A DNA stretch of 64,000 nucleotides from Aquatica leii (GCA_035610365.1 CM069438.1:49038837-49102836); one strand, 5' to 3'; counted from the first letter of the stretch, positions 1 through 10,810 are shown. The notes: generated by a model not told the origin, from the sequence alone. Translations and numbers: made by a program.

Positions 1-478
1 ATTTTAGATCAACTACGAAACGCAAAGTACATCTTGTCGTTGGATATAAAAAGCGCTTTTTGGCAAGTACCTGTAGCCGAAGAGTCTCCAAATTTACATC
101 CGATTTACACGGATGCCGTTTGGGTTACATAACGCACCGGCGACCTGACAAAGACTCATGGACCGCGTGTTGAGACCCGAACTCGAGCCATACGTGTTCG
201 TATATCTAGACGACATTATTGTAGCGATTCCCAACTTTGAAAAGCATGTAGAAGTCCTCCAGGAAGCATTCTCGCGCCTACGCCAAGCGAACCTGAAATT
301 ATCAAAAGAGTAATGTCGATTCTGTTTAAAAGAGCTAAAATACGTAGGATATCTGATTACTGAGCAGGGTATACAAGTGGACCCAGATAAGGTCAAGGCA
401 ATCATAGATGTTCCCGAACCTAAGAACGTAGCTGAGGTCAGACGTGTCATTGGCATGGCCAGTTGGTATAGGCGTTAG
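1..478 (+). pseudogene. Ty3/Gypsy reverse transcriptase remnant (Gypsy-1), cut by window start
   Basis: Reverse transcriptase copies element RNA into DNA. Reading from base 1 gives LSLDIKSAFWQVPV, the RT block with the first catalytic Asp (codon 43-45). The reading then moves to another frame, giving RMPFGLHNAPAT then a stop, and QRLMDRVL. It reaches FVYLDDII, whose YLDD catalytic box is at 203-214, followed by NFEKHVEVLQEAFSRLRQ. Order and motifs are those of Ty3/Gypsy RT. Stops at about 131, 157 and 310 and at least one frameshift make it non-functional. Gag, protease and the RT fingers would lie upstream of the window. RNase H follows directly. Confidence 0.9.
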
Positions 479-1048
479 TTGCCCAACTGCTCCACTTTGC
501 TTGAACCGATAACACAACTGCTTCGGAAGTCTCAAAAGTTCGTTTGGTCACCCGCTTGCAAAACAGCGTTCGAAGAACTGAAATCGGCATTAATAAAATC
601 ACCAATACTATCGTGCCCAAATTTCGAAAAACCTTTTACCTTGCAGACCGACGCCAGTAGTTACGGCATAGGAGGCGTCTTAACTCAATCAGAAGAACAC
701 CAGAGAGAAGTCGTTATCTGCTACTTGAGTCGTTCTCTCACTAAAGCAGAACGTAAATACAGCACCACAGAACGGGAGTGTATTGCAGTAATTTGGTGTA
801 TAGAGAAACTGCGACTGTATCTGGAAGGAGCTAAGTTTACCGTGGTTACTGACCATTATTCTCTACTGTGGTTGAATAACTTAAAAGACCAGCAGTTTCG
901 CTTAGCTCAATGGTCTCTCAGACTACAAAAGTACCAGTTCAAGATGTTTTACCGTAAGGGCAAAAAACACCTAATGCCCCATGCTTTGTCGCGAAGCGTG
1001 CATGCCATCCATACAGCAACAGCTGTAAACGACTCAGACGATTCTTAG
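479..1048 (+). pseudogene. Gypsy-1 RNase H domain
   Basis: Continuous 189-codon reading frame with Gypsy-type RNase H landmarks in order: TDASSYGIGGVL (first acidic residue), TERECIAVIW (catalytic Glu), TDHYSLLWL (second Asp) and a MPHALSR motif near residue 165, close to the usual DALSR that ends the domain. RNase H removes the RNA strand of the RNA/DNA hybrid during reverse transcription. This is the best-preserved part of the element. It joins the RT upstream and the integrase downstream, separated only by a stop at 1046-1048, so it was once part of one pol polyprotein. The ATG is internal to pol and not a real start. Confidence 0.9.
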
Positions 1049-1057
1049 CTCAGTCAA

Positions 1058-2116
1058 ATGATCGCGAACATCCGTGAGAATCCCAGACGCTATCCGTTGT
1101 GGCAGATCTCGCAGAATACGCTATTAAAAAAGATTAAGACAGATTCACCGGAGGGTGAATGGGTCGAAGTGGTCCCTAAAGGACGCAGGCGTAGCCTTAT
1201 GAAGGAGCATCATGACACCATTCTCGCTGGACATCTAGACGTATCGAAGACGGTAGCACGTTTAGCTCTTAAATATTACTGGCCCAAACTACGGTACGAC
1301 GTAGCCAAGTATGCGCGAGCGTGCGTTACTTGTCAAAAGTGTAAGCCGGAACAGAGGAAGCCCAGCGGACTCATGCTTAGTCATCCGTCAATCCAACTCC
1401 TGGCAAGTAGTGTCAGCAGACATTGTCGGACCACTACCTCGTTCACGCAACGGTTATATCAACATCCTAGTGGTAGCAGATTATTTCACTAAGTTCTGTT
1501 TATTCTTCCCTTTGAGAGCCACCACCAGCACCGCCGTTTGCGAGGCCATAGAAGAACAGGTATATTAATTTATGGTGTCCCGTAAACGATCATCACCGAC
1601 AATGGGGTTCAATTCATAAGTGGAAAGTTTAAGGAAATATGCGAGACGTATTAAATTAAACACAAACGAACACCCTTATATCACCCACAGGCTAATCCCA
1701 GTGAGCAAATAAACCGAATTCTAAAAACAACGCTGATGTCGTACATTCAGGACAACCATCGTGAATGGGATAGACTCTTGCCTAAAGTAGGAACTGCTAT
1801 TCGTACGGTGAAGCATGAGATTACTGGATATTCTCCTTACAGAATGTTATTTGGTCGACACCAGGTATTAAAAGGGACAGATTATGGTTACCTAGCGAAT
1901 GAGGACATCTTGACGTTTAATCGCGAAGAACACCTCCAACAAACAGACCAAATGCAAAAACTATTTGCAAATGTGAGTACAAGATTAATCAAAGCTTACC
2001 AAAGACATAAGCACTATTACGACTTACGACACAGAGATACCATGTATAATGTCGGAGATAGAGTGCTACGTCGGATCTATAAGCACCCAAAGATTACGAC
2101 GTCCCAGATCACCTAA
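1058..2116 (+). pseudogene. Gypsy-1 integrase, frameshifted
   Basis: Integrase inserts element DNA into the host genome. The N-terminal HHCC zinc motif is visible (HHDTILAGH, then CVTCQKCK at about 1324-1347). The reading then shifts frame to VSADIVGPLP, holding the first Asp of the DDE triad near 1420, followed by LVVADYFTKF. After another break come TDNG at 1596-1607 (second Asp) and PSEQINR with the Glu at 1703-1705. The frame at 1736-2116 gives GYSPYRMLFGR, normal for the C-terminal side of Gypsy integrases, and YNVGDRVLRR. The DDE residues are all present, but the frame is broken at least three times. The sequence loses similarity near 2090. Confidence 0.88.
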
Positions 2117-2346
2117 CCCCCGCCACGAACATCACCAGGGGAGCGTTACAGTCGAGCTGCTAAATTTGTGCCACTGCTCATCAAGAGGAAGATCCACACA
2201 ACAACCTACAGGATCCTTCCCCCAGGCAATTACAACATACATCCTTTATACCACGGACTCACCCCTTATCAGCGAGTGTGCTAGCTAGGACGCGAGATAG
2301 ACCCACCAAACTAACTCAATCACAAGGGAAATAAGTTACAGAAAAC
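2117..2346 (+). mobile_element. Possible end of a Gypsy LTR between integrase and primer binding site
   Basis: This 230-bp stretch lies between the end of recognisable integrase and the primer binding site. A primer binding site normally follows a 5' LTR, so at least the last part should be LTR, ending ...AAGTTACA at 2340. No second LTR copy is in the window to confirm the length. The link to Gypsy-1 is inferred from position. Confidence 0.35.
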
Positions 2347-2401
2347 TGGCGCCCAACGTGGGACTCGAATCCACGACCCTGAGATTAAGAGTCTCATGCT
2401 C
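2347..2401 (-). other. Primer binding site extended into antisense tRNA-Lys(CTT)
   Basis: The plus strand begins TGGCGCCCAACGTGGGAC, the usual binding site for the 3' end of tRNA-Lys(CTT) including its CCA. Base matching continues for about 55 nt with two mismatches by eye, through the T arm, variable loop and anticodon arm. The complement of anticodon CTT is at 2387-2389. A weaker match (ACAGAATCGAGACTCGAG) may carry on towards the D arm to about 2419. Upstream, ...TTACA ends at 2340, a plausible LTR end with a 6-nt spacer. tRNA genes of animals do not encode CCA, so this came through a mature tRNA. It could also be a minus-strand retro-tRNA pseudogene. Confidence 0.8.
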
Positions 2402-2937
2402 ACAGAATCGAGACTCGAGATAACATGTAAAATTATGGGCAGGTTAGAATAGAAGTGCACACAGGAGTTATAGGAAAGTACCAAGAAGGATTTCGAGAAA
2501 TGCAATCCACAACGGATCAAATCTTTGTGTTAAAGCAAATAGAAGCGACAACTTGCGAACAAAATTTACCGCGGCACTGTCTTTCATGTGCAGGGCTTAA
2601 TACACTCCCCTTTCCTTCTTAAGATCTGATTGAGGGGAATTGTTTCACTTCCGGATTTGTTTTGCGTTAAGCTAGCCATGCTATTATATGTGGTATTGTA
2701 CACACACAAGATGGTGTTGGGAAGGTAATTGAATTGAGTTCCCTCTTTTTTCTTCAACTGCAGTAATGCGACCAGTTATATCGATCATCTGATCTTTCCC
2801 ACATCTTCATTTATTGTTGCCGAACCGATAACTGTATCTACGCCAATAACAAAACAACCAAAACTGCTGCCTTCTGCTTGACGTTTGAGATTGGGGTTTG
2901 TCGCTTCTATACTGATTGCTGATCAAAGCTTCGACAT
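2402..2937. other. Unrecognised; possible Gag leader remnant
   Basis: Sequence downstream of the primer binding site, where leader and Gag would lie. A short open stretch at about 2428-2625 reads with KYQEGFREMQSTTDQ and ends at a TAA, but no Gag signature is visible. The rest has no feature I can support. Confidence 0.2.
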
Positions 2938-4035
2938 TGTTACGCCGGTTTTCTCGTCACATAACAGAAGGCAAGGCTAACACAATTACTCTCGGAGATG
3001 GGATCGCAGGCTTCGTGATGATCGATTATAAACTAAATCTAAAAAGGCGCCAAAACGATGAAAGATTAAATTAGGGAGAGACCGTTTAAATCTTCCTGCA
3101 GCTGAAAAAGAACAAATAACACGCCAGAAGTGATAACACAGAATATATATATTTATTTTATCACAGACTGTAGTTTAAAGAAGACGAAGAAGCTATATGT
3201 AATTATATAAATTTTCCAAATAGTAGTACATCGGTCGGACAAAATGTAAGTTACGCCCTATACTGGGCAACACGTCGTACAGCAAAATGACATAGTTGGT
3301 CTAACTTTTACACTTAAAAAAGGAGTTACTTTACAATCCTAAATTGAATTACAAAAATACGAAAATCGAAGAACTAGAGAATCAAATTGCACCAGATAAT
3401 ATGACACAACAAAATTAATTGTGATTACAACCTAGTATGTACGTATGGTCGACTGACCACCAAACTATTAAGAATTAAAGTAAAAATGTAATACTTACAT
3501 TTATGTTTTATACAGTAGAGGATTAGCTAATTCCGTACTAGTATTACCTAAAACTCAATTGAAATCTAACACAAAAAAACGTACATACGGTTTTATCACA
3601 AGTAAATCCTACTTTAAATTCATGCACTCACTGAAAATAAGCGAATGTGCAGAGCTTCCCTCTAATTAACTTCGCAACTAGGGTAATTATTTCCTCCAAT
3701 ATGATTGTATTTAACGCCTTAAACTTCAGCGACGTGACATCAAGGAAATTTTCCAATTGCAACAGGTGCTTATCAATTCCACAGATAAGGAACACAGATG
3801 GAGGCGTGGAAACCCGCTAAAAAATCTATTTAAACAGAAAAAAATATAACGACTTACCCCGAATAGGCTTTTGCTCAAATAGACACAAAATTCGATCGCA
3901 TATTCACGTGGACTTGCGTGGAATAGCTTAACGATGAAATCCGTGTTGGGCGTTGACACCGCTAAACGGAGGTCTGTGTTGCACAAACGTTACCGGAAGA
4001 AATGAAATTGTGCTTTTAAAATTTAATAATGAACA
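2938..4035. mobile_element. Repeat A1, LTR-like element of about 1.1 kb
   Basis: Begins TGTTACGCCGG and ends AATAATGAACA. It is clearly homologous along its length to 10811-11690 (A2) and 24204-24852 (A3), and more distantly to 45481-46536 (A4). Shared blocks include GCTGAAAAAGAACAAATAAC, ACTGGGCAACACGTCGTA and GTAATACTTACA. TG...CA ends and lack of coding capacity suggest a solo LTR. Flanking 4-mers ACAT and ACGA do not match, so no target duplication is left. Orientation of transcription is not known. GGCGCCA lies at 3046-3052. Confidence 0.65.
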
Positions 4036-4389
4036 ACGAAAAGTGGGCGTATCGAGGATAATTTTTATACTAGAAAGTTTTTAATACACTACATTTTTAA
4101 CATAACACAGTCTTGTTGTGATGAAGCGTGATAGGAAGGATAAAAAGTATTGGTCATGATTAGGGTTGAGACACGGCTTCCTCTTATCGTGGGGAGATGG
4201 GACGGAGTCCAGACTCACGTTGACAGGGTCTGAAGTAGACGTATCTTCTACCAGGAATGTAGAAGAGTGTCTACCCGTTACTTTTTTTTAGTTCAGCCAT
4301 ATTGAGTAGTCCAATCACAGCATTTATTTTGTTAAAGAAATAGGTCAAATCTAATGCTTTACCATTTATTGGTTTGGTACTTATAGCTT
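4036..4389. other. No recognisable feature
   Basis: No coding signal, repeat partner or RNA gene was found on either strand between repeat A1 and the Gypsy RT scrap. Confidence 0.4.
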
Positions 4390-4439
4390 TATCTGCATCT
4401 TCAAAAAAGTCGTTTCAAACTTCCGTCTTCTTCAGATGA

Positions 4440-4691
4440 TTGCTACTTTTTGTATCGGGATTACCGTCACCGACATCATTTACAAAAAGTTTTAATCTCT
4501 CAGATATTGACGTATTTGGCGCTACTTCAGTTGATTTTTATCTTGAAGATATGATTATCTTTAAAATTACAGAAAATACAATTGAACGTAGCACAACGCT
4601 AAATGTAGTTTGTAGAAAACGAATGAAAATTAGAGCTTACTTTATGAAAAAAACACACAAATCTACGAATCAGCATCGATTTGGGTATTAA
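4440..4691 (+). pseudogene. Gypsy-type RT fragment around the YLDD box (decayed)
   Basis: The frame reads SVDFYLEDMIIFKITENTI, resembling the Gypsy RT block with YLDD followed by an HI/L-rich helix. Here the first catalytic Asp of the box is Glu (YLED). The upstream residues PTSFTKSF sit where the APxTFQ block is expected. The fragment is about 80 residues and lacks both the RT N-terminus and RNase H. Another Gypsy RT scrap carrying the N-terminal half lies further downstream at 6361-6690, after repeat C1, so the two pieces are in the wrong order for one simple element. The call rests on one motif and spacing. Confidence 0.5.
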
Positions 4692-4944
4692 CTGTTAAAC
4701 AAAAAACTAGGAAAAACTCTAGGAAATTACAAAAAAATGTAATACGAGTAGTCACGCTGTTAGTAAATGTCTCACAATATTGTACGTTGCACTAAAAAAC
4801 TAAAACGATGTATTGCTGTTTTTGAGTTCGCGAGGTTTACGGAGTACTGTACAAAAACCCAGCTAGAGCGAGGCCTAGTACTTCCACTCTACAGATAAAA
4901 AAACGGCACGACTTTGTATTAAAATGGGAGACAAACCTTTATAG

Positions 4945-5864
4945 TGTGACGCTTGCTCCGGATTGAACTGCTTAACTGTAATAGAAAGCTAGTGGACGGA
5001 ACGGTTCTCGGGCGCCAGATTTGTTTGAGTTTACTTTCCTGTTCGACGGCACTGTCCGGGTAACTACAGTGAAGACATGGTTGTCCAGAGCCTCAAACGG
5101 ACCTAAAAGCTGAGCGAGGCGACGGAAATAAAATACACAATAAGTAAATAAAAATAACTTTATTTACTCTCAAAGTAAACAGGTAATGGGAGAGAGATTC
5201 GACGCGGAAGCGGCGGCCACAACCAAGCAAGCGTAAGGTGATCTATAAACCAATGATTGATTAGCGTGCGTTCGACAAGCGGTGACACCGGTGACTAAGC
5301 GAGCAAGCATGCAATAGGGTAGCAACCTCCGTTGGATCGGTAGACGGGGTTTACTCGGATTTGAACTTGAGGGGAGGAGAAGGGATTTGGGCACGGTACT
5401 GGAAGGCGTATTCCCAGGTCAAAGCCAAACACTACGGAGATGACGTGTTGACGGCGTATTCGCAGGCCAAAGCCAATACGACGCTCGGTAAAGGATAGAG
5501 TAGGGAAGAGCAGACAAGGAGGGAAGTGGTATCTCCCTGGAGGTTCGGTTAATAACAGCAAAACGGCTTACCCTAAAATCCAGCTGGTGCACAGGAATCC
5601 CGGAATCCTCTTCGATGTGAGGTCCAACTGGGACTGCCGTTCCTGCGTCGGGGTTCCCGTTGCGGACGTTCGGAAGAGGGAGAGCCTATGCTAGATCTAG
5701 GAATGCTGGTAAAACACATCTATAGAAACTGAATAAAATGTAATGTAGTCGGACAGGTATCACAAATACTATAGTTTTAACACAGACGTGTTTCCGAGAT
5801 CAAATAAACACTAATTAGTCGAGAAATTCTTCCTCGGGTAATTCAATCCTACACGAACGTAACA
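4945..5864. mobile_element. Repeat C1, LTR-like element
   Basis: Starts TGTGACGCTTGCTCC and is collinear with 24853-25540 (C2), sharing AGAAAGCTAGTG, AACTTTATTT, AACCAAGCAAGCGTAAGG and GTTGGATCGGTAGAC. A possible end, AACGTAACA, is at 5856-5864, giving near-complementary ends (TGTGACG with CGTAACA). Flanks ATAG and GCCA do not match, so the 3' end is tentative. GGGCGCCA is at 5010-5017. Internal minisatellite-like units lie at about 5405-5510. The open frames here are not recognised proteins. Confidence 0.55.
5405..5510. repeat. Short tandem units inside repeat C1
   Basis: Two units beginning GGCGTATT(C) and carrying CAGG(T/C)CAAAGCCAA are followed by GACGTGTTGAC or GCTCGGTAAAGGATAGAG. Four such units are present in C2 (25325-25540), so copy number differs between copies. 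Confidence 0.7.
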
Positions 5865-6360
5865 GCCACAACCAGAAATAAACACAAACCGTACTAGTAA
5901 CGTGTTTAATGCACGGGGTACCATTAATTCTAGAAACAAAGAACGAAAAACGTATGAGGGTATCATACCTCAGCAACTCTTTCCCGAATCATCGGTTAAT
6001 TTCATATTCAAATTTCACTATAAACCGATTAGATGGCCATTGCGTCAGAAAGCTTCGCTGAACATTAAGTTACATGCGTTTACTTTGCAGTTTGCGTGTA
6101 AAATGTCAAACGCGTGAATTTCTGAACACAAAAATGCTGCTACGCCACTTCAACGCTGCCAACCAAATTTAAAGCGAAACTCAACACAAGATTTTGTTTT
6201 TGGTTCTGAAACCTCTGGAAAATACTATTTCACTTTTAGTTCAAGCGCTCAATTTGCTGTGTGCCGATGAAGGTCCTATGTTTAGTGGAGAAGAATTGAT
6301 TTAACTAAACGTCTTATTCAATTTGATCTTTAAACAAATGGGAGGTAAGAAGTTTGGCGA
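5865..6360. other. Unrecognised sequence before a Gypsy RT scrap
   Basis: One open frame at 5902-6117 (71 codons) has no family signature. From about 6250 the plus strand may already be Gypsy pol upstream of RT (INTGDFPSIYTP at about 6368-6403, reminiscent of the segment before RT), but it is broken by stops. Confidence 0.3.
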
Positions 6361-6690
6361 GCATTGAATCAACACTGGAGATTTTCCTTCTATATATACG
6401 CCACAATTAACAGTAAAGAAGTACTACGTACAGAAGTTTAAAAAATGCTGGAGTGGTTATAGAAGAGTGTGAATTGGCCTAAGTTTCTCCAGTAGTGCCA
6501 ATACCTAAGAAAATCGTAAGTAAGAGTGTGTTGATTACCCAAAATTAAACTCAATTACTAAACCAGATTTGTATCCCTTACTGCTAATAAACGATTTATT
6601 GCACGCGACTGGAAAGACTTCGATCGGGTTACCATCAAGTAAAAGTGTGCGAGTGCGTTAGAGACAAAACTGCATTTGAAGCTTGTATTC
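6361..6690 (+). pseudogene. Gypsy-type RT N-terminal fragment (decayed)
   Basis: Across frames the plus strand shows, in order, AGVVIEECELA then stop, VSPVVPIPKKI, VDYPKLNSITKPDLYPLL and INDLLHATGK, then SGYHQVKV and RDKTAFEA. These are the consecutive N-terminal blocks of Ty3/Gypsy RT: the GVI segment, the SPVV...KK block, the DYRxLN block, and the YHQI and KTAF blocks. Three frame changes and several stops occur in 330 bp. Similarity stops just after KTAFEA, where AT-rich sequence and then repeat D3 begin. Confidence 0.72.
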
Positions 6691-7555
6691 TTAAAATAGT
6701 TTTAGTTTTATATTTAATTTTGTCATTACTTTAGTTATGATACTTGTTATCACAAACTTTAAAGTATTGTTGCTCGATTAGTTTTTGTTGAAAGTTAAAT
6801 TAATCGATGTCATTACATAATTTTCAATTGCATTTCTAGCTCGTATTTATCATTAAACAACTCGGTTTTATATGACAATAAAGACCATACATAAATTGTG
6901 TTGAATTATATTTCTTGATATTAAATTAAACAGCACAGAGGTTACTCGACGTTTAGAAATGTTATGCACATATGACTATAAACGTACACAAACCATTACC
7001 TGCTTGTTTAAGCTTGTCGTTATTGATAAATAATCACCTGTTGACACAATTAAATCCTTTACGTAAAATTAATTTCTATAAAAATTAATTAGTTTAATAT
7101 TTAACAAATCTTAGTATACAAAAAAAGTAATTAACTTTAAATTTAATCCTTTTTAAAGAAAACGGTAATTAACTGTGGTGTCAGTGTTAATCAAATTCTC
7201 GACGTGTTTTTGACACCGGTTCTTTTTTCGTTTTTCCAAATGTAAATTTTAATTTATATTTAATAACGTTTATAATTATTTTTTTAATTTGTTACGAATT
7301 TTGAAAGAAAAATATTTACATTCATAACCGACTGTTATACATTACATGGAAATGTTAAAAGTTAAAATAAACGAAAGTAAATAAAAAATTCAAAAAATTT
7401 GTATAATATATTTATGTTGCTGTAATTTTCTTACTATAGTTTTTTATTTTTTGTTTGTGTTGTGGTAATTGAATTTTTTAATTTCTATACAAAAAAGGCT
7501 GTTAGTTCTCTTAATTTCTTAGCAACGTAGCTAGTAAATGTTGTTACTACTGCAA
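6691..7555. other. Very AT-rich, no recognisable feature (may include body of repeat D3)
   Basis: Long A/T runs and no coding signal. It could be the diverged 5' part of a repeat D copy whose 3' part is recognisable at 7556-7733. Confidence 0.35.
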
Positions 7556-7733
7556 TATTACTCTCGACACTTTTGAAGAGTGTAAGCTTACATTCGACGA
7601 TTTATTCTTAGGCACTACTGGTTTGAATCCGAAGAAATTGTTATGGTACTCGAACGGTACAACGTATCCAAATTCTTTCAATACAAATAGATAATTTTTT
7701 TTTCATTAAAATACGAACTTTATTACTAACGAC
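7556..7733. mobile_element. Repeat D3, 3' part
   Basis: Shares GAAGAGTGTAAGCTTACA(T/A)T(C/T)GACGAT with D2 (about 47446) and ends TAACGACACGTAACA exactly as D1 and D2 do. The 5' end could not be placed. Immediately downstream is Jockey LINE sequence, so D3 probably inserted into that LINE. Confidence 0.55.
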
Positions 7734-7740
7734 ACGTAAC

Positions 7741-8450
7741 AAGTTGATGGATGTATTCCTACTGGCGCACTCCACATATATTTTAAATAATTTTTGTCAC
7801 GTTTTTTGCCCATTTTTAATTGTTCTTAATGCGCTTAAGTTGCACTAGTTTTTGTTTTTTCAACCGACGGATAAGCCCACTGTTTAATTTAATACGCTTT
7901 TCTGCTTCTGATCTAAATTCATTCAAGTCTGTTCATTTATTTGTTAGTGATGGTAGAGGTTAGTTATTAATGATCGTTTTGTTTAACGTCAAGATAATAG
8001 GGGAGTGGTTTGATGACAGGTCATGGTTGTCTTCAATAGTAATGTAGTTGGAAGGTAGGCTTTTCAGTATAAAGAAGTCGATCAGGTCTGTACTTTTTTG
8101 CTATCTGAAGGTCAGAAGGTCAGTACATTGGTTTGCCAAAAAAACGAAATATACATTTAGCATGCTTGATCGCTTTGTACAGCTGTTTTCTTTAAGTGGT
8201 GACAAGTCTAAATCTCCAGTGGGTATGTTTGGCATTAAAATCTCCTTCTAATAGGAAGTGATCTCCAAGTGCGTACCTTGTTGGGCAATATATTGCAGCG
8301 ACTGTATAGTCTTTGTATTTTATGAGGATTTTTACAGCTGTTGCTTGTCTTTCGTTTGTTGTAGTTCACTTGTTTATAATGTTTAACATTATCTTGTTAT
8401 TAACCTTTTGCTTTAGTGGGTCTTGTGGGCAACAACTACGAGATGTCGGT
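7741..8450 (-). pseudogene. Jockey-clade LINE endonuclease, C-terminal half (Jockey-A)
   Basis: An APE-type endonuclease nicks target DNA to start LINE insertion. On the minus strand, read over shifting frames, I see a VAAIYCPTR-like segment, LEGDFNAKHTHW (the GDFN block), then YRPDLIDFFILKSLP and HDLSSNHSPIILTL, the hallmark end of Jockey endonucleases, where SDH is usual and SNH is seen here. It ends near repeat D3. The N-terminal part lies at 9455-9690, beyond repeat D1. Several stops and frameshifts make it dead. The short plus-strand frame at 8048-8251 is its shadow. Confidence 0.8.
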
Positions 8451-8453
8451 AAG

Positions 8454-9453
8454 TGGGCGTGATTGAGAATGCTATAATAGCAAAGAGAAGAAAATAGGCG
8501 CTACTCGGAGACACCAAGGTTACGTCTGAACCCATTATCGAAGAGGCTAGTAGAAAAACAATAGTCAAGGATAGAACGTAATTTAATGTATATTTATTTT
8601 CTTTAATCGATTAACAAATGCCATTTTTTTGTTACTACAAGCGATATCAAAATATTAATTTATGTGTTTTAATAAAAAGCAACAATCAAGAGCCGCAGAA
8701 TTCGCAGGGAACGTTTATAATTTATTGCAAAATATAAAACTTACCCCGGACTTAAAGTTTTTTAACGCAAGTAACTGTATATTAGTGAAGATTGTAACCT
8801 TACATTAATCGACGCGCATTTGCCAAACTTTGAGCTTGAGTAATTTTAAAATTTAAGGATACTCGATCGGAATACAATCAACGTACACAACAATTGTTCA
8901 AATATGAATAAAGCTGAAGGCGGTATAACCTACTCGACTGAGAGAAAAGATTAACTAGTAATTTTAGTTATATAAAAAAAGCAGCTTAGAGCTAATTAGA
9001 GATGGTTGATTACCACCAAGGTCAATAGGAATGTAGATTGCGACTTCAAATTTCTTGCTGTAAAACGTTAAAATTTAGCCAAAAGGACAATGTTGTCGAA
9101 TTGCTATTTTGTTATTTTTAATTTTTGCGGAAAACTCGCTCTAAGAGCTTCTAATGAACAGAATTCTTTATTTGTAATTTACTTTGTTGAAAGCGTAATA
9201 ATAAACTACGTGGGAGTAAATGAAAATAAAATTACTTACAGTTTAAAGATTTTGAACAATTATAGATTATGTGCAGTGAACACTGAAATAGAAAGCCAAA
9301 TACGTTCGATCAATGTATTTGATGAACCACTCCCGACCGCAATATTAATTTTCGTCGAAATAACTGACCAGTAGTGTTCGCGTACTAGTGACGTAGCAAG
9401 AATTTAATTAATATACGATTTTTTGGTTAATTAATAATTAACGACACGTAACA
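8454..9453. mobile_element. Repeat D1, LTR-like element of about 1.0 kb inside Jockey-A
   Basis: Begins TGTCGGTAAGTGGGCGTG and ends TAACGACACGTAACA. It is homologous to 46933-48278 (D2) and to 7556-7733 (D3). It separates two halves of a Jockey endonuclease, so it was inserted later. TG...CA ends and non-coding content suggest a solo LTR. Flanks GAGA and ATTT do not match as a target duplication. A degenerate GGCGCT lies at about 8496. The open frame at 9090-9374 (94 codons) lies wholly inside the repeat and has no recognised motif. Confidence 0.65.
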
Positions 9454-9454
9454 A

Positions 9455-9690
9455 TTTTTTAATACTGCCGAACCACCTTTTGCTGTATTATTTGGCTGGG
9501 GAGTGTGCTGTGTTTTGTATTCTTTTATATTTAAGTAGTTTTTCTTAGTGAAATAAGTTAGGCAAAATGTCTATTTTTTTATCCCAAAAAAGTAGTTCTA
9601 GTTCATGGACGTGCAAGAGAATCTCGCAGCTGTTCCAGTTGTCGTAGCCATTTGTATTTCTTAGTTATGGGCGCGGTTATATTGCTATTT
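9455..9690 (-). pseudogene. Jockey-A endonuclease, N-terminal part
   Basis: Minus-strand frames show FTKKNYLNIKEYKTQHT and PNNTAKGGSAVLKN, matching the Jockey endonuclease segment in which a THFT motif is followed by a tyrosine-rich stretch and TARGG(S/A)A. Similarity breaks at repeat D1 and resumes at 8450, with part of the domain missing between. Decayed by stops. The plus-strand frame from 9652 is a shadow. Confidence 0.7.
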
Positions 9691-10459
9691 TTCAGCTTTG
9701 TCATTCTAGTTCGGTTGCACTACCTTGGCGAGATTCCTTATACGTTTTGCATGTACTTGCTGTATCAAAACGGGGCTATACTAAAAACTGCCAAGTCGTT
9801 CTATATCGAAGTGTCTAATCCTGCCTATTGTTATACACGTCCACTAATACACGCAACAGTTTGACATGCGCGATGACACCAAACAATTGTTAAAAACAAT
9901 TTGGTTCGTTTTTGTGCTGTATGACTTTTGTCCCGGGTGTAAAAGTGATTTTACGAAGGAGGTTTGATTTTGATTTCCGTTTCTGACGTTGAGGAATGAT
10001 ATATACATTTTAGGTATTGTAATGGGCAAGTCAATTTTAATTTTGATGTGTTACTTGTCAAGGCTTTGCTGGGGTAAGAATTCAGTTGTATTTACGACGC
10101 AATTAATTTTTTTCCTATTATTGCAGCAAGTTGGGTTATCTCCACGTTAAATAATTTCTAAGTATGTTTTCTTTTAGATAGATAAATTGACACGTGTACG
10201 TATGCAAGCATTAAACACAACACAAGTTTTAATGACTGATTTGGAATCGAGCTTGTGGGATATTTGTGGGATGGACCAGTGAAAGGAAGCTTGACGCATT
10301 CTGTTGGATGAACAATTTTGAACTTAGTGGTGGTATCATTATATATCTATTTATTACATTTTCAGCAATTTTAAAGTATTGTTTTGGATATGCCATTAGC
10401 TAATCGCATTTCAGGAAAAACCGTCAATAACGTCTTTTTATTATCTCATAATTTGTGTT
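9691..10459. other. No recognisable feature
   Basis: Lies between the Jockey-A endonuclease and the R1 C-terminus. The minus strand could hold Jockey ORF1 or the R1 3' UTR, but I see no diagnostic zinc-finger or other motif. Frames of 60-70 codons exist on both strands without family resemblance. Confidence 0.35.
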
Positions 10460-10790
10460 GGTGATATTCACCCAGTGTTTATGCAATAGTAATATATGTG
10501 GAATCAGTGACTTGTGGGTTAAGTTGCACAGTACTTTTCTGATACTGGCCCGTCGAAGACAGGCAAACGCCGTATGTTCTACGTCGTCCACATCATTGCA
10601 TTACCCGCAAAATGGGGTGGATTTCTGTTTAATACCGTTCAGATAGGTGGCAAAACAGCCGTGACCGGATAGCACCTGGTGCTAAGTGATAATTCACATC
10701 TCCATGTCTTCTACCTAGCCGGGGTTCAATATTTAGTATTCAACGTCTTGTCCATTTAATTTTGTGGCTGTTTTGTCACTTTATTTGCCA
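10460..10790 (-). pseudogene. R1 LINE ORF2 C-terminus
   Basis: The minus strand reads LGRRHGDVNYHLAP then, after a frame change, LSGHGCFATYLNGIK and CNDVDDVEHTAFAC. This is the closing part of R1-type ORF2, with a GHG.F..YL block and a D..EH..F.C motif (Cys/His residues thought to bind nucleic acid). The first Cys pair is partly lost (CG then stop then CND). Sequence between the RT thumb (11700) and this block is missing, at the site now occupied by repeat A2. Confidence 0.78.
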
Positions 10791-10810
10791 GTTTATTAGA
10801 CTTGATTCCC

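Noticed and set aside
94-456. 120-codon minus-strand open frame
   Set aside because: Shadow of the Gypsy-1 RT on the plus strand; no own motif.
2350-2420. Functional minus-strand tRNA-Lys gene
   Set aside because: The 5' half is degraded and a CCA complement is encoded, so it is a reverse-transcribed tRNA portion, most likely a primer binding site.
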